DNA from: Chryseobacterium sp. ERMR1:04
Lineage (GTDB): Bacteria; Bacteroidota; Bacteroidia; Flavobacteriales; Weeksellaceae
NCBI RefSeq assembly: GCF_001297705.1
Contig: NZ_LIRF01000003.1
Span: forward strand, 558,001 to 622,000
Length of the DNA stretch: 64,000 nucleotides
Direction of reading: 5' to 3'
Shown piece after piece: positions 16,635 through 26,135 of this stretch. Position 1 is the stretch's first letter. Every line of letters starts with the position of its first letter. Under the pieces are notes generated by a model. That model was not told where the DNA came from, searched no databases, and was given only the letters and a program-made list of their open reading frames with translations. The translations under genes were made by a program, and so were the position numbers.

Positions 16635-18854
16635 TTACTTAATCTTAAATTCAAGTTTTACATTGAAGAAACGACCTGTTAAACGAACAGGAACAGGATA
16701 CATTAAATTGGTATTTGCATCGGTAATCCACTGGTTGGCAACCGTATTTCTGATATTAAAGGCATTGAAAACCTGAACTCCTAAGATTAGTTCTTCAAAA
16801 TTCCCCCAGAAACCGTATGTTTTCTTGTTGTCTTTTCTGTCAATGAATACTTTAGAAAGTCCAAGATCTACTCTTTTATAAGAAGGTAATGTTCTTTGGT
16901 AAGTATATGGATCTGTAAGAACCGGCGCACCTGTTGGTAATCCCATTGCATAGGTTAACGTTAGATTCACACGCATAGAAGGAAATTCAGGCATATAATC
17001 CTGATAGAACATCGCAAATCTAAACCTTTGATCTGTTGGTCTAGGAATATCTCCTCTACCGTCAATATTTTCATACACTCTGGCATAACTTGCAGATAAC
17101 CAAGAATCTACTCCAGGAACAAATTCTCCGAACAATCTGGTGTCAATTCCGTATGCATATCCTGTCGCATTATTCTGACCTGAATAACGAATCCTCACAT
17201 TATCCATGTAATAAGGAATCAGATTATTCATTTTCTTATAGTATAATTCTGTCGTTAATTTAAACGGCCTGTCATACATCGTAAATTCGTAATCATTCGA
17301 TAAAATAGCCTGAATAGAACGCTGAGACTTAATATTCTGATTAAAATTACCATCTAAATCTTTAATCTCTTTATAGAAAGGCGACTGATAATAAATTCCT
17401 CCTGAAAGTTTGAATAACATATCACTATCCCAATCCGGTTTAATGGCAAACTGAGCTCTTGGAGAGAATATCGTTTCATTATTAAAACTCCAATGAGAAA
17501 CCCTTGCTCCTGCATTTACAAAAACCTTACTGGAGCCCCAGTAAAACTTTTGAGAATACTGTGCGTAAGCAGACATTCTTGTGGGCTCAATATGATTATT
17601 CCCTGAAATATTATACATCAACTTTAAATCTTGTGGATTTCTAGGGTCAATGAACTCTTCGTGAGGCATGCTATACCCTGCAGAATCTACCAATTTCCAT
17701 TCGTTGGTAAGATCTTTAAGGTTTTCTTTTTCATATTTAAATCCTACTTCAATATCTGTATTTACGTTAGGAGAAAATTTAGTTCTGAACTGCGTTCCGT
17801 AGGTTCTTACAAATAAATCATTTCTTGCATGCTCTATCTGTCCACCCGCATCGTATGAAGTGGTTGGATCTCCTGTTACAGGATCAAAAGTCTGTAGAAT
17901 GTATGCAGATTGTATCGTATAATATTCTTTTTCTCTATTCTGGTAAGAAAATGCATCTAAGGTAAACTTCCACTTGTCTGATGGCTTATAATTCATAGAG
18001 AAGGTCCCCATCATATTTTTATACTTATCATCTTCTTTACCTGCATACTGCACGTTAAGATTGATAGGCCTCTGTAAAGAACCAAAATCGATACTCTGTT
18101 CTTTAGGAATCATCTCATAATCATTCTTAGAGTAATACCCTATGAATGAAAGAGAGAGCTTTTCATTGATATGATAATTAAGATACGTCTGGAAATCAAA
18201 ATATCTAGGGTTAAAATTGGTATCTTCTTTTAACGTATTAAGTATCAAATTTGTATTTCTATACCTTCCTGAAAATAAAGCAGTAAACTTTTTATTCCCA
18301 TTACTGTCTTTCTTTCCGGAAGCAAAACCTGTTGTTAACCTTCCTCCGATTAAACTCGCTTCCCCTGAAAGTTCAAATTTCTGAGGCTCACGATAATAAA
18401 TATTTAATGCAGAAGACATTTTATCTCCGTATTTTGGTTCAAAACCTCCTGCAGAGAAATTAACGGTAGAAACCATATCAGGATTAATGATACTTAACCC
18501 CTCCTGCTGAGAATTCCTGATTAGGAAAGGTCTGTAAATTTCAATATCATTAATATAAATAAGGTTTTCATCATAGTTTCCACCACGAACCATATATTGT
18601 GAAGAAAGTTCTGTATTGGAGTTTACGGAAGGTAAGGTTTTAATAATCCCTTCAATACCTCCAGAAATACTTGCTACATTTTTAGCATCTTCTGCTTTGA
18701 TTTTTACAGCAGTAAGGTCATTCGTTTTTCCTTTCACTTGTTTCTGGAAAACAATTTCCTCAATATCTGTTGTTCGTGCTGTATCTTTCTTTTTTGTTTG
18801 AGAGAACACTAACATGGGAACCATAAGGCTCAGTGGTAAAACTAGTTTTTTCAA
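16635..18854 (-). CDS. TonB-dependent outer-membrane receptor
   Basis: 739 residues with signal peptide (about 1-18). A plug domain follows: GGIEGIIKTLPSVNSNTEL and QYMVRGGNYDENLIYINDIE, then a 22-stranded barrel-type sequence ending in an aromatic/basic strand (RFFNVKLEFKIK). It imports a ligand across the outer membrane using TonB energy. The N-terminal carboxypeptidase-like regulatory domain found in many Bacteroidota receptors is missing; the plug begins soon after the signal peptide. No SusD partner or riboswitch is adjacent, so the ligand is unknown. The copper operon lies just downstream, but the terminator at 16508 separates them. Confidence 0.9.
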   Translation of the reverse strand: MKKLVLPLSLMVPMLVFSQTKKKDTARTTDIEEIVFQKQVKGKTNDLTAVKIKAEDAKNVASISGGIEGIIKTLPSVNSNTELSSQYMVRGGNYDENLIYINDIEIYRPFLIRNSQQEGLSIINPDMVSTVNFSAGGFEPKYGDKMSSALNIYYREPQKFELSGEASLIGGRLTTGFASGKKDSNGNKKFTALFSGRYRNTNLILNTLKEDTNFNPRYFDFQTYLNYHINEKLSLSFIGYYSKNDYEMIPKEQSIDFGSLQRPINLNVQYAGKEDDKYKNMMGTFSMNYKPSDKWKFTLDAFSYQNREKEYYTIQSAYILQTFDPVTGDPTTSYDAGGQIEHARNDLFVRTYGTQFRTKFSPNVNTDIEVGFKYEKENLKDLTNEWKLVDSAGYSMPHEEFIDPRNPQDLKLMYNISGNNHIEPTRMSAYAQYSQKFYWGSSKVFVNAGARVSHWSFNNETIFSPRAQFAIKPDWDSDMLFKLSGGIYYQSPFYKEIKDLDGNFNQNIKSQRSIQAILSNDYEFTMYDRPFKLTTELYYKKMNNLIPYYMDNVRIRYSGQNNATGYAYGIDTRLFGEFVPGVDSWLSASYARVYENIDGRGDIPRPTDQRFRFAMFYQDYMPEFPSMRVNLTLTYAMGLPTGAPVLTDPYTYQRTLPSYKRVDLGLSKVFIDRKDNKKTYGFWGNFEELILGVQVFNAFNIRNTVANQWITDANTNLMYPVPVRLTGRFFNVKLEFKIK

Positions 18855-19030
18855 AAGAAATGTTTTAAAATTTCAAACGTGAATATATAAATTTTATTTT
18901 AACTTATTTAAACTTTCTTTAACATTTATTAAAATGAAGTTTACATAATATTTTATATTTTTTGCTTATTAATACAAAAAAATCTAAAATAACTCAGATA
19001 AGTATAAAATTATTTGTTTGTTGTAAAGAA

Positions 19031-19840
19031 TTACAGAATTGCTTCCCTTACTCTTGTCAACTTTTGTAACAAATCTTCTAATAAATCAAGTCTTAACATA
19101 TTAGCTCCGTCTGATAACGCAGTTTCCGGAGTTGGGTGAGTTTCTATAAAGATTCCATCTGCCCCTACTGCAATACCTGCTTTTGCAACGGTCTCAATAA
19201 GATCTGGTCTACCTCCTGTTACTCCTGAGCTTTGATTAGGCTGCTGTAGAGAGTGTGTAACATCCAAAATAACAGGAGCGTATGCTCTCATGGTAGGAAT
19301 TCCTCTGTAATCAACAATTAGATCTGTATATCCAAAAGAATTTCCTCTTTCGATAATTGCAACTTTTTGATTATCAGAATCAGTAATTTTCTGAACCGCG
19401 AACTTCATTGATTCCGGAGAAAGAAACTGTCCTTTTTTCAAAGAAACACATTTTCCTGTTTTTGCAGCAGCAATTAATAGATCTGTCTGACGCACTAAAA
19501 ATGCTGGAATCTGCAGAACATCAACATACTGAGCCGCTAAAGCTGCATGTTCGTTCTCATGAATATCTGTAGTGGTAGGAATATTAAAAGTTTCACCCAC
19601 TTTTTTAAGAATTTCCAAAGATTTTTCTTCTCCAATCGTCGTAAAAGAGTCTACTCTACTTCTGTTGGCTTTTTTGAAGCTTCCTTTGAAAATGTATGGA
19701 ATGTTATATTTATTGGTTAATTCAATTACTTTTTCGGCAATTCTTAATGCCATGTCTTCACCTTCAATAATACAAGGTCCGGCAATAAGGAAAAAGTTTT
19801 TGGAATCTTTGTGATGGATATTATCTAAATACTGAATCAT
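19031..19840 (-). CDS. kdsA: 3-deoxy-8-phosphooctulonate synthase (KDO-8-P synthase)
   Basis: 269 residues, the normal family length. It condenses phosphoenolpyruvate with arabinose 5-phosphate to KDO-8-phosphate for lipopolysaccharide inner core. Motifs visible: FLIAGPCIIEGEDMAL at the N-terminus, FKGSFKKANRSR, TTTDIHE, VSLKKGQFLSPE, IIERGNSFGY and the metal/substrate-site FIETHPTPETALSDG. Cytoplasmic. The next KDO enzyme, kdsB, is separate at 41531-42253. It has a 150-base upstream gap and may have its own promoter. Confidence 0.97.
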   Translation of the reverse strand: MIQYLDNIHHKDSKNFFLIAGPCIIEGEDMALRIAEKVIELTNKYNIPYIFKGSFKKANRSRVDSFTTIGEEKSLEILKKVGETFNIPTTTDIHENEHAALAAQYVDVLQIPAFLVRQTDLLIAAAKTGKCVSLKKGQFLSPESMKFAVQKITDSDNQKVAIIERGNSFGYTDLIVDYRGIPTMRAYAPVILDVTHSLQQPNQSSGVTGGRPDLIETVAKAGIAVGADGIFIETHPTPETALSDGANMLRLDLLEDLLQKLTRVREAIL

Positions 19841-19991
19841 TTTATTATAAATTAAAAGTTCAGTAAAAATACTTATAAAGTTTCAGAATCGGAAATTATT
19901 TAAAGGTTTTACCAGAATCTATCCTTAGCTGATTATAATTCAGTATTCCAAAGTAATTAAAAACAAGAAAAATTGACGAATTGAGATTCGT

Positions 19992-20405
19992 TTACTCTAA
20001 AACAGAAGCATTTTCAATTATCGTTTTTAATGTTTCCGGAATAAATGGTCGCCCTCCTGTTGCGGGAACACATGTGCCTGAAAAAACTGCTTTTGTTACC
20101 ACTTTATTATTCAAAATGATAGATTGCTTAAAGTGCAGTTTAGGAATATTATTTTTATCGCGGTGTAACTCACATGTTACTGTAATAACATCATCTTTCT
20201 TTAATGATCTGAGAAAGTTAATTGTATATTCAGATAAAACCATATTGACCCCATTTTTTGCTTCGTTTTCAAGATTAAAGCCTAAAATCTCGTCAATAAA
20301 AGAATGTCTGCAGTACTCCATATAAAACGGATAATACAACCCATCCATAATTCCCTGTACATCAATATGCTCATCCTTAACGGTATACTCTTTTGAATAT
20401 TTCAT
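19992..20405 (-). CDS. Hotdog-fold acyl-CoA thioesterase (4HBT/YbgC-like)
   Basis: 137 residues. The N-terminal KDEHIDVQGIMDGLYYPFYM followed by EYCRHSFIDE fits the 4HBT hotdog pattern (acidic residue, then Gly and Y-x-x-Y helix), and SLKKDDVITVTCEL is the typical strand. Members hydrolyse acyl-CoA thioesters; substrate not known. The preceding gene's hairpin at 20429-20481 separates it from the DUF1697 gene, so it is probably transcribed on its own. Confidence 0.8.
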   Translation of the reverse strand: MKYSKEYTVKDEHIDVQGIMDGLYYPFYMEYCRHSFIDEILGFNLENEAKNGVNMVLSEYTINFLRSLKKDDVITVTCELHRDKNNIPKLHFKQSIILNNKVVTKAVFSGTCVPATGGRPFIPETLKTIIENASVLE

Positions 20406-20428
20406 AATAAACTATAATTAACAATAAA

Positions 20429-20481
20429 CTTCAATAAAAGAAAAAAGTATTAGGGTAGTAATCTTTTTTCTTTTATTGAAG
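20429..20481 (-). terminator. Long AT-rich hairpin after the DUF1697 gene
   Basis: The first 19 bases (20429-20447, starting CTTCAATAAAAG) pair perfectly with 20463-20481 around a 15-base loop. It lies between the DUF1697 stop and the thioesterase start. The paired strands are A/T-rich and no long T tract follows, so it may be a terminator or a transcript-end stabiliser. Confidence 0.55.
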
Positions 20482-20515
20482 CGAATTTAAAAATAAACTT
20501 TGTGATATAAATGAT

Positions 20516-21043
20516 TTAGGAGATTTTTTTCAATATTTTTTCAAAAGTATTGATATTCCTACTCGTAAACTGATCTTTCAGGTTTTTCTTTCCTAAAATT
20601 TTACCGAAAGTAGAATCTAAAGTATTTCCTTTTGAAACCTGCCAATAGAATATATTATTGATGATTTCGCCTTTTTCATGCTCTGTTTTAGCAGCACTTT
20701 CAAACTCTTTCATTAAGATATTTTCAACTTCCGGACTTCCTACAAAAGTGTAAACATGCAAATTTTCATCCTTTTTAAATGGATTATTCTTCCAGAAAGA
20801 TTCGGTTTCCTGCTGAGATCTAATAAATAGAAAAGCTTCGTAAGAGAAATGTTCAGACATGGCTTTTTCAAGAATTATCTTCAACTCATCCGCTTTTTTA
20901 TCAGACGAAAAAATAATATTTCCTGAAGCTAAAACTGAACTAACATCTTCCATTCCGGCATCTTTAAAAACCTGGCAAACATCAACCATTTTCATGTTGG
21001 CTCCTTTTACATTAACGCCCCGAAGAAAAGCACAGTATTTCAT
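20516..21043 (-). CDS. DUF1697 domain protein
   Basis: 175 residues. The N-terminus YCAFLRGVNVKGANMKMVDV with LASGNIIFSS is the DUF1697 signature, and NNPFKKDENLHVYTF and GKILGKKNLKDQFTSRNINT complete the family pattern. Soluble, no signal peptide, biochemical role unknown in this family. Starts 11 bases after the stop of the upstream membrane protein, so it is probably in the same operon. Confidence 0.85.
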   Translation of the reverse strand: MKYCAFLRGVNVKGANMKMVDVCQVFKDAGMEDVSSVLASGNIIFSSDKKADELKIILEKAMSEHFSYEAFLFIRSQQETESFWKNNPFKKDENLHVYTFVGSPEVENILMKEFESAAKTEHEKGEIINNIFYWQVSKGNTLDSTFGKILGKKNLKDQFTSRNINTFEKILKKIS

Positions 21044-21054
21044 AGTTTACGTTT

Positions 21055-22407
21055 TTACCAGTAATAATTTCCTATTAATTGCATTCCGAAAGTTTGTAAT
21101 AAACATAGTACATATAAGATTTTAAGTGTTCTGTTGTTATTCAATCCTTTTAAAAATAACATAAAAAATGGCACAATATACAAGCAAGCTCTTGCTGTTT
21201 CTCCTGTACCATAAGCCCCTGTAAGAAACATCACTCCCAACGCAATAATTCCTGTTAATGAAAAAACAGTGATCTGTTCATCTGAAAATAGTCCTAACGT
21301 TTCATTTTTAAAGCTAAATAATAATGCGATATAAGCAAATGAAAGAAAGATTAAAATTTCACCAATATCTTCCAATCTTGTAAAGAAATAAATAACTGGT
21401 GAATGGAATAACAAAAAACCATTGGGGTTCTCAGAATGGCTGGCCGCTCTAAAAGTCTCCCAATGGTTGCTTCCAGTAAGTTCATAACTTCCGTAGAAAA
21501 AAGCAACTGTTAGAAGAATGCAAATAATAGAGCTTAAAAAAACAGAATATTGTTTTTTGTATAACGTAAATAAAACTAAAAGTCCTAAAAACGCAAACAA
21601 AAACAGCCCTGAAAACGTTATCATATTGGTTAGGATCAAACCCGCGACACTCATTAAAATACCTACAAAGCTTAATTTATTTTTAACGAAAATGGTAGAA
21701 ATTCCACATAAAAACAATAATGTGAATGTGAGAACCAAAGCATCAATAGAAACCAATAGATAGATATTCACAGAAGGAATGATGGCGAATAATATCAACA
21801 AAAATTTCCTTTTTGTTTTATCAATCCTAAAGTTTTTCATTAATAAATTCAGTAACGGAAAACTACAAAGAGAAATTATCAAAAATGATAAACTTAATCC
21901 TAATATATTTCCATTAAAAAGCTCAAGAAAAGCATAATGAATTAACGTTGTATAAGGTGGATGCGTGCGTGTATGCATCTGGAAAGACTCCAGATTGTGG
22001 TTGAAATTCAATATCCATAATCTCCAGTCTGTAATGTTGATGGCATCTGCGTAATATTGTCTTCCTTTAAAGTAAAAAGGCTGTAGAAAGGCAATATCTA
22101 CATTGCCCTGCCCCATGTTCCCAAATACAATGAGTAGCGTACAGATGATGTATATCACAAAGAAGTTGAGCTTCTGATGATACTGGTAAGCCCATAGCCC
22201 TGTACCTAAAAATAATAGGCAGAATAAACTGCCTATTATTAGAAATGAGGATGGATAGATTACCGAAAACGGAAATAAAAGGTTGTTTCCGGTAAATACC
22301 ACATATTTATTTATTAAAAATACCGCTACTGCTAAAAAAATCCAAGTAACGATTGCTATTAAAAAAACAGTAAAGGGAAAATTTGTTTTTTTTAAAATAT
22401 TCATCAT
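21055..22407 (-). CDS. Multi-spanning membrane protein, possible GT-C-like glycosyltransferase
   Basis: 450 residues with about 11-12 hydrophobic helices throughout. A loop after the second helix has PFYFKGRQYYADAINITDWR then HTRTHPPYTTLIHY, a short motif-rich periplasmic loop reminiscent of GT-C lipid-linked sugar transferases, but no defining acidic pair could be assigned with certainty. ATG 22407 and ATG 22404 are both possible. It starts 20 bases after the GT117 gene stop and is probably co-transcribed. Function unknown; an envelope glycosylation role is suggested only by context. Confidence 0.65.
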   Translation of the reverse strand: MMNILKKTNFPFTVFLIAIVTWIFLAVAVFLINKYVVFTGNNLLFPFSVIYPSSFLIIGSLFCLLFLGTGLWAYQYHQKLNFFVIYIICTLLIVFGNMGQGNVDIAFLQPFYFKGRQYYADAINITDWRLWILNFNHNLESFQMHTRTHPPYTTLIHYAFLELFNGNILGLSLSFLIISLCSFPLLNLLMKNFRIDKTKRKFLLILFAIIPSVNIYLLVSIDALVLTFTLLFLCGISTIFVKNKLSFVGILMSVAGLILTNMITFSGLFLFAFLGLLVLFTLYKKQYSVFLSSIICILLTVAFFYGSYELTGSNHWETFRAASHSENPNGFLLFHSPVIYFFTRLEDIGEILIFLSFAYIALLFSFKNETLGLFSDEQITVFSLTGIIALGVMFLTGAYGTGETARACLYIVPFFMLFLKGLNNNRTLKILYVLCLLQTFGMQLIGNYYW

Positions 22408-22427
22408 TTTTCAAAAATTCGTTTTGA

Positions 22428-25400
22428 TTATTGTGTTGCTTTGATAATTGAAGTTGTGATCTGCTCTTCTTTTTCTTTTGAATACGTAGAGTCAAAAGGC
22501 TGCATAATATCAAAAAGATATTGGTAGAAAGGTGTGATCTTTTGAACCCCTTCAGATTCTTTCATTGCTTTCTCTTTACCCATTTCTTTAAGATTTTCAA
22601 CAAATCTATTAAATTTCTTATCAATTGGCTCAATAGATTTCACCAAATAATCATAGGCTTTATCTTTTTGGCCGATCTTCGTATAAGCATCTGTAACCGC
22701 TGAAACTACTAATGAATATTCCATTGGTTTTGTTCTCATTTGTCTTCTTACAAACTGCTGTTCATAAGGAGTCAGTTTTAAATAGTAATCATACTCTTCA
22801 AAAATTCCTTTCTTAAGAACTTCTGCCAATTGCAATGCTTTTTTCTCTTGTCCGGCAACGATATATCCGTAAACCATTGAACTTAAAGAACGAGGATCAT
22901 TGTATTTTTCAGCCGGAATTTCTTTTGAAGCTAAATCTAACAATTCAATTGCTTTTCCTTTTTGTCCGCTTAAAGCTAACGCCGATGCTGCTCTACTTGC
23001 AGAACTTCTGTAGCTCATAATGTTAGACGTTGCCGTTTCATCAAAATGAACATTCAGGTCTTTGAAATTACCCCATCTGAAGTTTTTAACTACATTGTAT
23101 AATGAGTTCGGATCTACTCTTCCCATTTCTCCATCTGCACTTGGTGGTGTATGGATAGGAACTAATCTATAAGTGAAACCATCAAACTGAAGATATTCAT
23201 CAAGATAGAAAATGTTTTCGCTATCGTAAATACCTCCTGAAGAGAAGTTAATAGGTCTTTTCCAATCAAAATTAGCTAAAATATCCAGCATAATTAAGTT
23301 GTTTTTGAAAAGTGTATTTCCTTTATACGTGATCATAATCTGATTTGCCGTATTCGGAAGATCAGCCTGATTAATGATTCCAGCTTTTAAAGCGTTGTCT
23401 TTATTTACAGGTAAAATGAATTTGTTAACCGGAAGAATATTATACTTTTCATATTTATCTTCTCCGAAATACATTTTTAAAAGTTCATTCTTTGCAGCAG
23501 AATTATGCTTAATAAAGCTCATTGCATCTTTCATCGTCATAGAATCCTGAGTAAGATACTTTCTGAATTCTGCAAATTCTGTTTCGGGTGCCCCTTGTTC
23601 TTTCAACATAGAGAAAACGCCTTCCCAATCTGATTTTTTCATCAGATAGATCTGATCATTTACTCCATCTCTGTAGTCATCGTGTGTCAATTGACTAGGT
23701 ATTGCTGCTGCGTTGTAGGTTCTTCTTTTTATTTGATCGATGTTCCAAGGAGTTGATGCTAACGTAAAGTTAACTACTTTTACATCATCTCTAAAGTTTT
23801 CAGTCTCCTGAATCGCCCAAACCGGATACGTATCATTATCCCCGTACACGAATAAAATCCCTTTTTCCGGCAATGATTTCAATACAGAATAAGAATAATC
23901 ATAAGAAGTATATCTGCCATGTCTGTTGTGTACATTATAGTTCTGGAAGCCCATCATAAAAGGCACTCCCAAAAGAATTACCCCAAAAGCAATATTAGCA
24001 GCGTTAGATTTTATTTTACCTTGTAAGAACCATAAAATGGCTCCCGCTCCTAAACCAATCCATATAGCAAATGCGTAGAACGAACCTACCATTGCATAAT
24101 CTCTTTCTCTTGGTTCGAAAGGTTTTACTCCTGTATAGAAAATAATACCTACACTCGTTACAATAAATAGAGATAGTATTGCATAGAATCTTCCAAAATC
24201 TCTGTTTAATTGGAAAAAGAACCCGATTAAACCTAATATTAATGGTAAAAAGAAGAAGGCAACCGTACTTTCATTTTTGAATTTTGCAGGCATCGCCTCT
24301 TGGTTTCCTAATCTTGCATTATCAATAGCAGGGATTCCTGAAATCCAGTTTCCTTTCGTGTCTTCATAGCTTCCTTCAAGATCATTTTGTCTTCCTACGT
24401 AGTTCCACATTAGGTATCTTACAAAGTAATATCCGTTCTGGAACGTAAAGAAATAATCCATATTCTGAGCCAATGAAGGCTTCTGAACATTAATCAAATT
24501 ATAAGGTTTTACCTTTAAATAATCTGCTGCCGTAATTGTTTTATCTTCATATTTACCCCTTAATTCGTCAAAGATCTGCTTAGCCTGAGGGCTATCTGCA
24601 ACATCTTCGTTGGCATAATTGAATGTAAAATCAGGAGCTCCATACATAGAAATGTAATTGGCCATCACATCTTTATCTTCATTAAACATCCTAGGCATTA
24701 AACTTACCTGAGACTTACTGAAAACATAGTTGAATCTGTCACCCGTTTTTCTATACGTTCCTGTTTTTTCGTCTTTTTCGTAGATATCTCCCGTTTTGGT
24801 TGTCTTGAAACTTCCGTCTTCATTTTTCTCAATACCATTAGCATCAAGGAAAGCCGTATAGTTTTGACCATAAATTGTTGGCCAGTCTCCGTACTGTACT
24901 CTGTTATAATAATCCAACATTCCAATTGCAGTATCAGGATCATTAAGGTTCATTGGAGTATTGGCATTCGCTCTGATAGGAATTACCATCCAACAAGAGA
25001 AACCAATCATCATGTAAACAATAGAAAGAGCAACTGTCTGAAAAATATGTTTTTTCGCTTTTCTTGCATACTTAATCATGAAATAGCAAATAGCTACCAT
25101 TACAATAAATCCTACAATCGTTCCCGAGTGGAAAGGAAGCCCTAAACCATTCACAAAGAATATCTCTAGCTTACCAAACATTGACATGATTAAAGGGAAG
25201 ATGATTTTGAAAACAATAATTAAAATCCCTAGTGTAATTAAATTAGCATAGATGAAATTTTTCCACGTAAACTTATAATTTCTAGCATAATATACTAAGC
25301 ATACTGCCGGAATTGCCAACATACACATCATGTGCACTCCAACAGAAAGTCCTAAAATAAAGAAAATAAGAATGATCCATCTTTCATTATCTGCTGCCTT

Positions 25401-25913
25401 ATATTCATTCTCCCATTTGGTGATCAACCAGACTAGCAATGCCATAAACATTGAAGCCATCGAATAAACTTCCCCTTCTACTGCCGAGAACCAGAATGTA
25501 TCTGAAAAGGTAAAGCATAACGCTCCTACCATTCCGGCAAACAGGATAGAAATTTCCTGATGTTTCGTAATTTCTTCAAAATCTTTGTTCAGAAGCCTTC
25601 TCACGAAATGAGTGATCGTCCAGAACAAAAATAAAATAGTAAATGCGCTAAACAATGCAGACATCGCATTGATCACGATAGAATAATTTTCACCTTTCCC
25701 TAATGCAAAAATGGCTGCCACAGCACCCACGATTTGAAATAAAGCCGCTCCGGGAGCGTGCGTTACCTCTAATTTTACAGCAGAAGAAATGTACTCACCA
25801 CAATCCCAAAAACTAAAATTAGGTTCAATAGTTGATAAGTACGTGAAAAACGCAATGACGAAAATCACCCAGCCTAAAACGGTGTTCCATTGCCTAAAAG
25901 TCCAATTTTTCAT
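22428..25913 (-). CDS. DUF2723 / GT117-family membrane protein
   Basis: 1161 residues. The N-terminal third has many membrane helices with SFWDCGEYISSA in the first loop, the conserved acidic signature of DUF2723 (glycosyltransferase family 117, PMT/GT-C-like). A soluble periplasmic part follows, with ILFVYGDNDTYPVWAIQE, and the last 200 residues contain TPR-like helical pairs (ALSGQKGKAIELLD, GYIVAGQEKKALQLAE). The length is typical of Bacteroidota members. The family is thought to transfer sugars from lipid carriers at the cytoplasmic membrane; its acceptor here is unknown. It is the first gene of a minus-strand operon with the next two genes. Confidence 0.88.
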   Translation of the reverse strand: MKNWTFRQWNTVLGWVIFVIAFFTYLSTIEPNFSFWDCGEYISSAVKLEVTHAPGAALFQIVGAVAAIFALGKGENYSIVINAMSALFSAFTILFLFWTITHFVRRLLNKDFEEITKHQEISILFAGMVGALCFTFSDTFWFSAVEGEVYSMASMFMALLVWLITKWENEYKAADNERWIILIFFILGLSVGVHMMCMLAIPAVCLVYYARNYKFTWKNFIYANLITLGILIIVFKIIFPLIMSMFGKLEIFFVNGLGLPFHSGTIVGFIVMVAICYFMIKYARKAKKHIFQTVALSIVYMMIGFSCWMVIPIRANANTPMNLNDPDTAIGMLDYYNRVQYGDWPTIYGQNYTAFLDANGIEKNEDGSFKTTKTGDIYEKDEKTGTYRKTGDRFNYVFSKSQVSLMPRMFNEDKDVMANYISMYGAPDFTFNYANEDVADSPQAKQIFDELRGKYEDKTITAADYLKVKPYNLINVQKPSLAQNMDYFFTFQNGYYFVRYLMWNYVGRQNDLEGSYEDTKGNWISGIPAIDNARLGNQEAMPAKFKNESTVAFFFLPLILGLIGFFFQLNRDFGRFYAILSLFIVTSVGIIFYTGVKPFEPRERDYAMVGSFYAFAIWIGLGAGAILWFLQGKIKSNAANIAFGVILLGVPFMMGFQNYNVHNRHGRYTSYDYSYSVLKSLPEKGILFVYGDNDTYPVWAIQETENFRDDVKVVNFTLASTPWNIDQIKRRTYNAAAIPSQLTHDDYRDGVNDQIYLMKKSDWEGVFSMLKEQGAPETEFAEFRKYLTQDSMTMKDAMSFIKHNSAAKNELLKMYFGEDKYEKYNILPVNKFILPVNKDNALKAGIINQADLPNTANQIMITYKGNTLFKNNLIMLDILANFDWKRPINFSSGGIYDSENIFYLDEYLQFDGFTYRLVPIHTPPSADGEMGRVDPNSLYNVVKNFRWGNFKDLNVHFDETATSNIMSYRSSASRAASALALSGQKGKAIELLDLASKEIPAEKYNDPRSLSSMVYGYIVAGQEKKALQLAEVLKKGIFEEYDYYLKLTPYEQQFVRRQMRTKPMEYSLVVSAVTDAYTKIGQKDKAYDYLVKSIEPIDKKFNRFVENLKEMGKEKAMKESEGVQKITPFYQYLFDIMQPFDSTYSKEKEEQITTSIIKATQ

Positions 25914-26096
25914 AGTATTAAATCAATTACGCGAAAATAAGCCTTTTATATGATTCTATGTCGATTTTAACAAAATTTAAAAATTTTGGCTCATTATTTG
26001 TGACCATAGTAGAGCTGGATTGCAAATGAAAGAATGATTATTTACCAATAGGTACTTAGAAATCAAACAAAAGTTTAGAAATTATTTATTTTTTTG

Positions 26097-26104
26097 TATT
26101 TTTG
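26097..26104 (+). promoter_or_regulatory. Candidate -7 box of the cysteate synthase gene
   Basis: TATTTTTG matches TAnnTTTG 31 bases before the ATG at 26136, in the divergent 222-base gap after the GT117 gene start. The rest of that gap shows no further structure. Confidence 0.5.
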
Positions 26105-26135
26105 CGGTCAGATTTTTATTGAAAAATAACAAATA

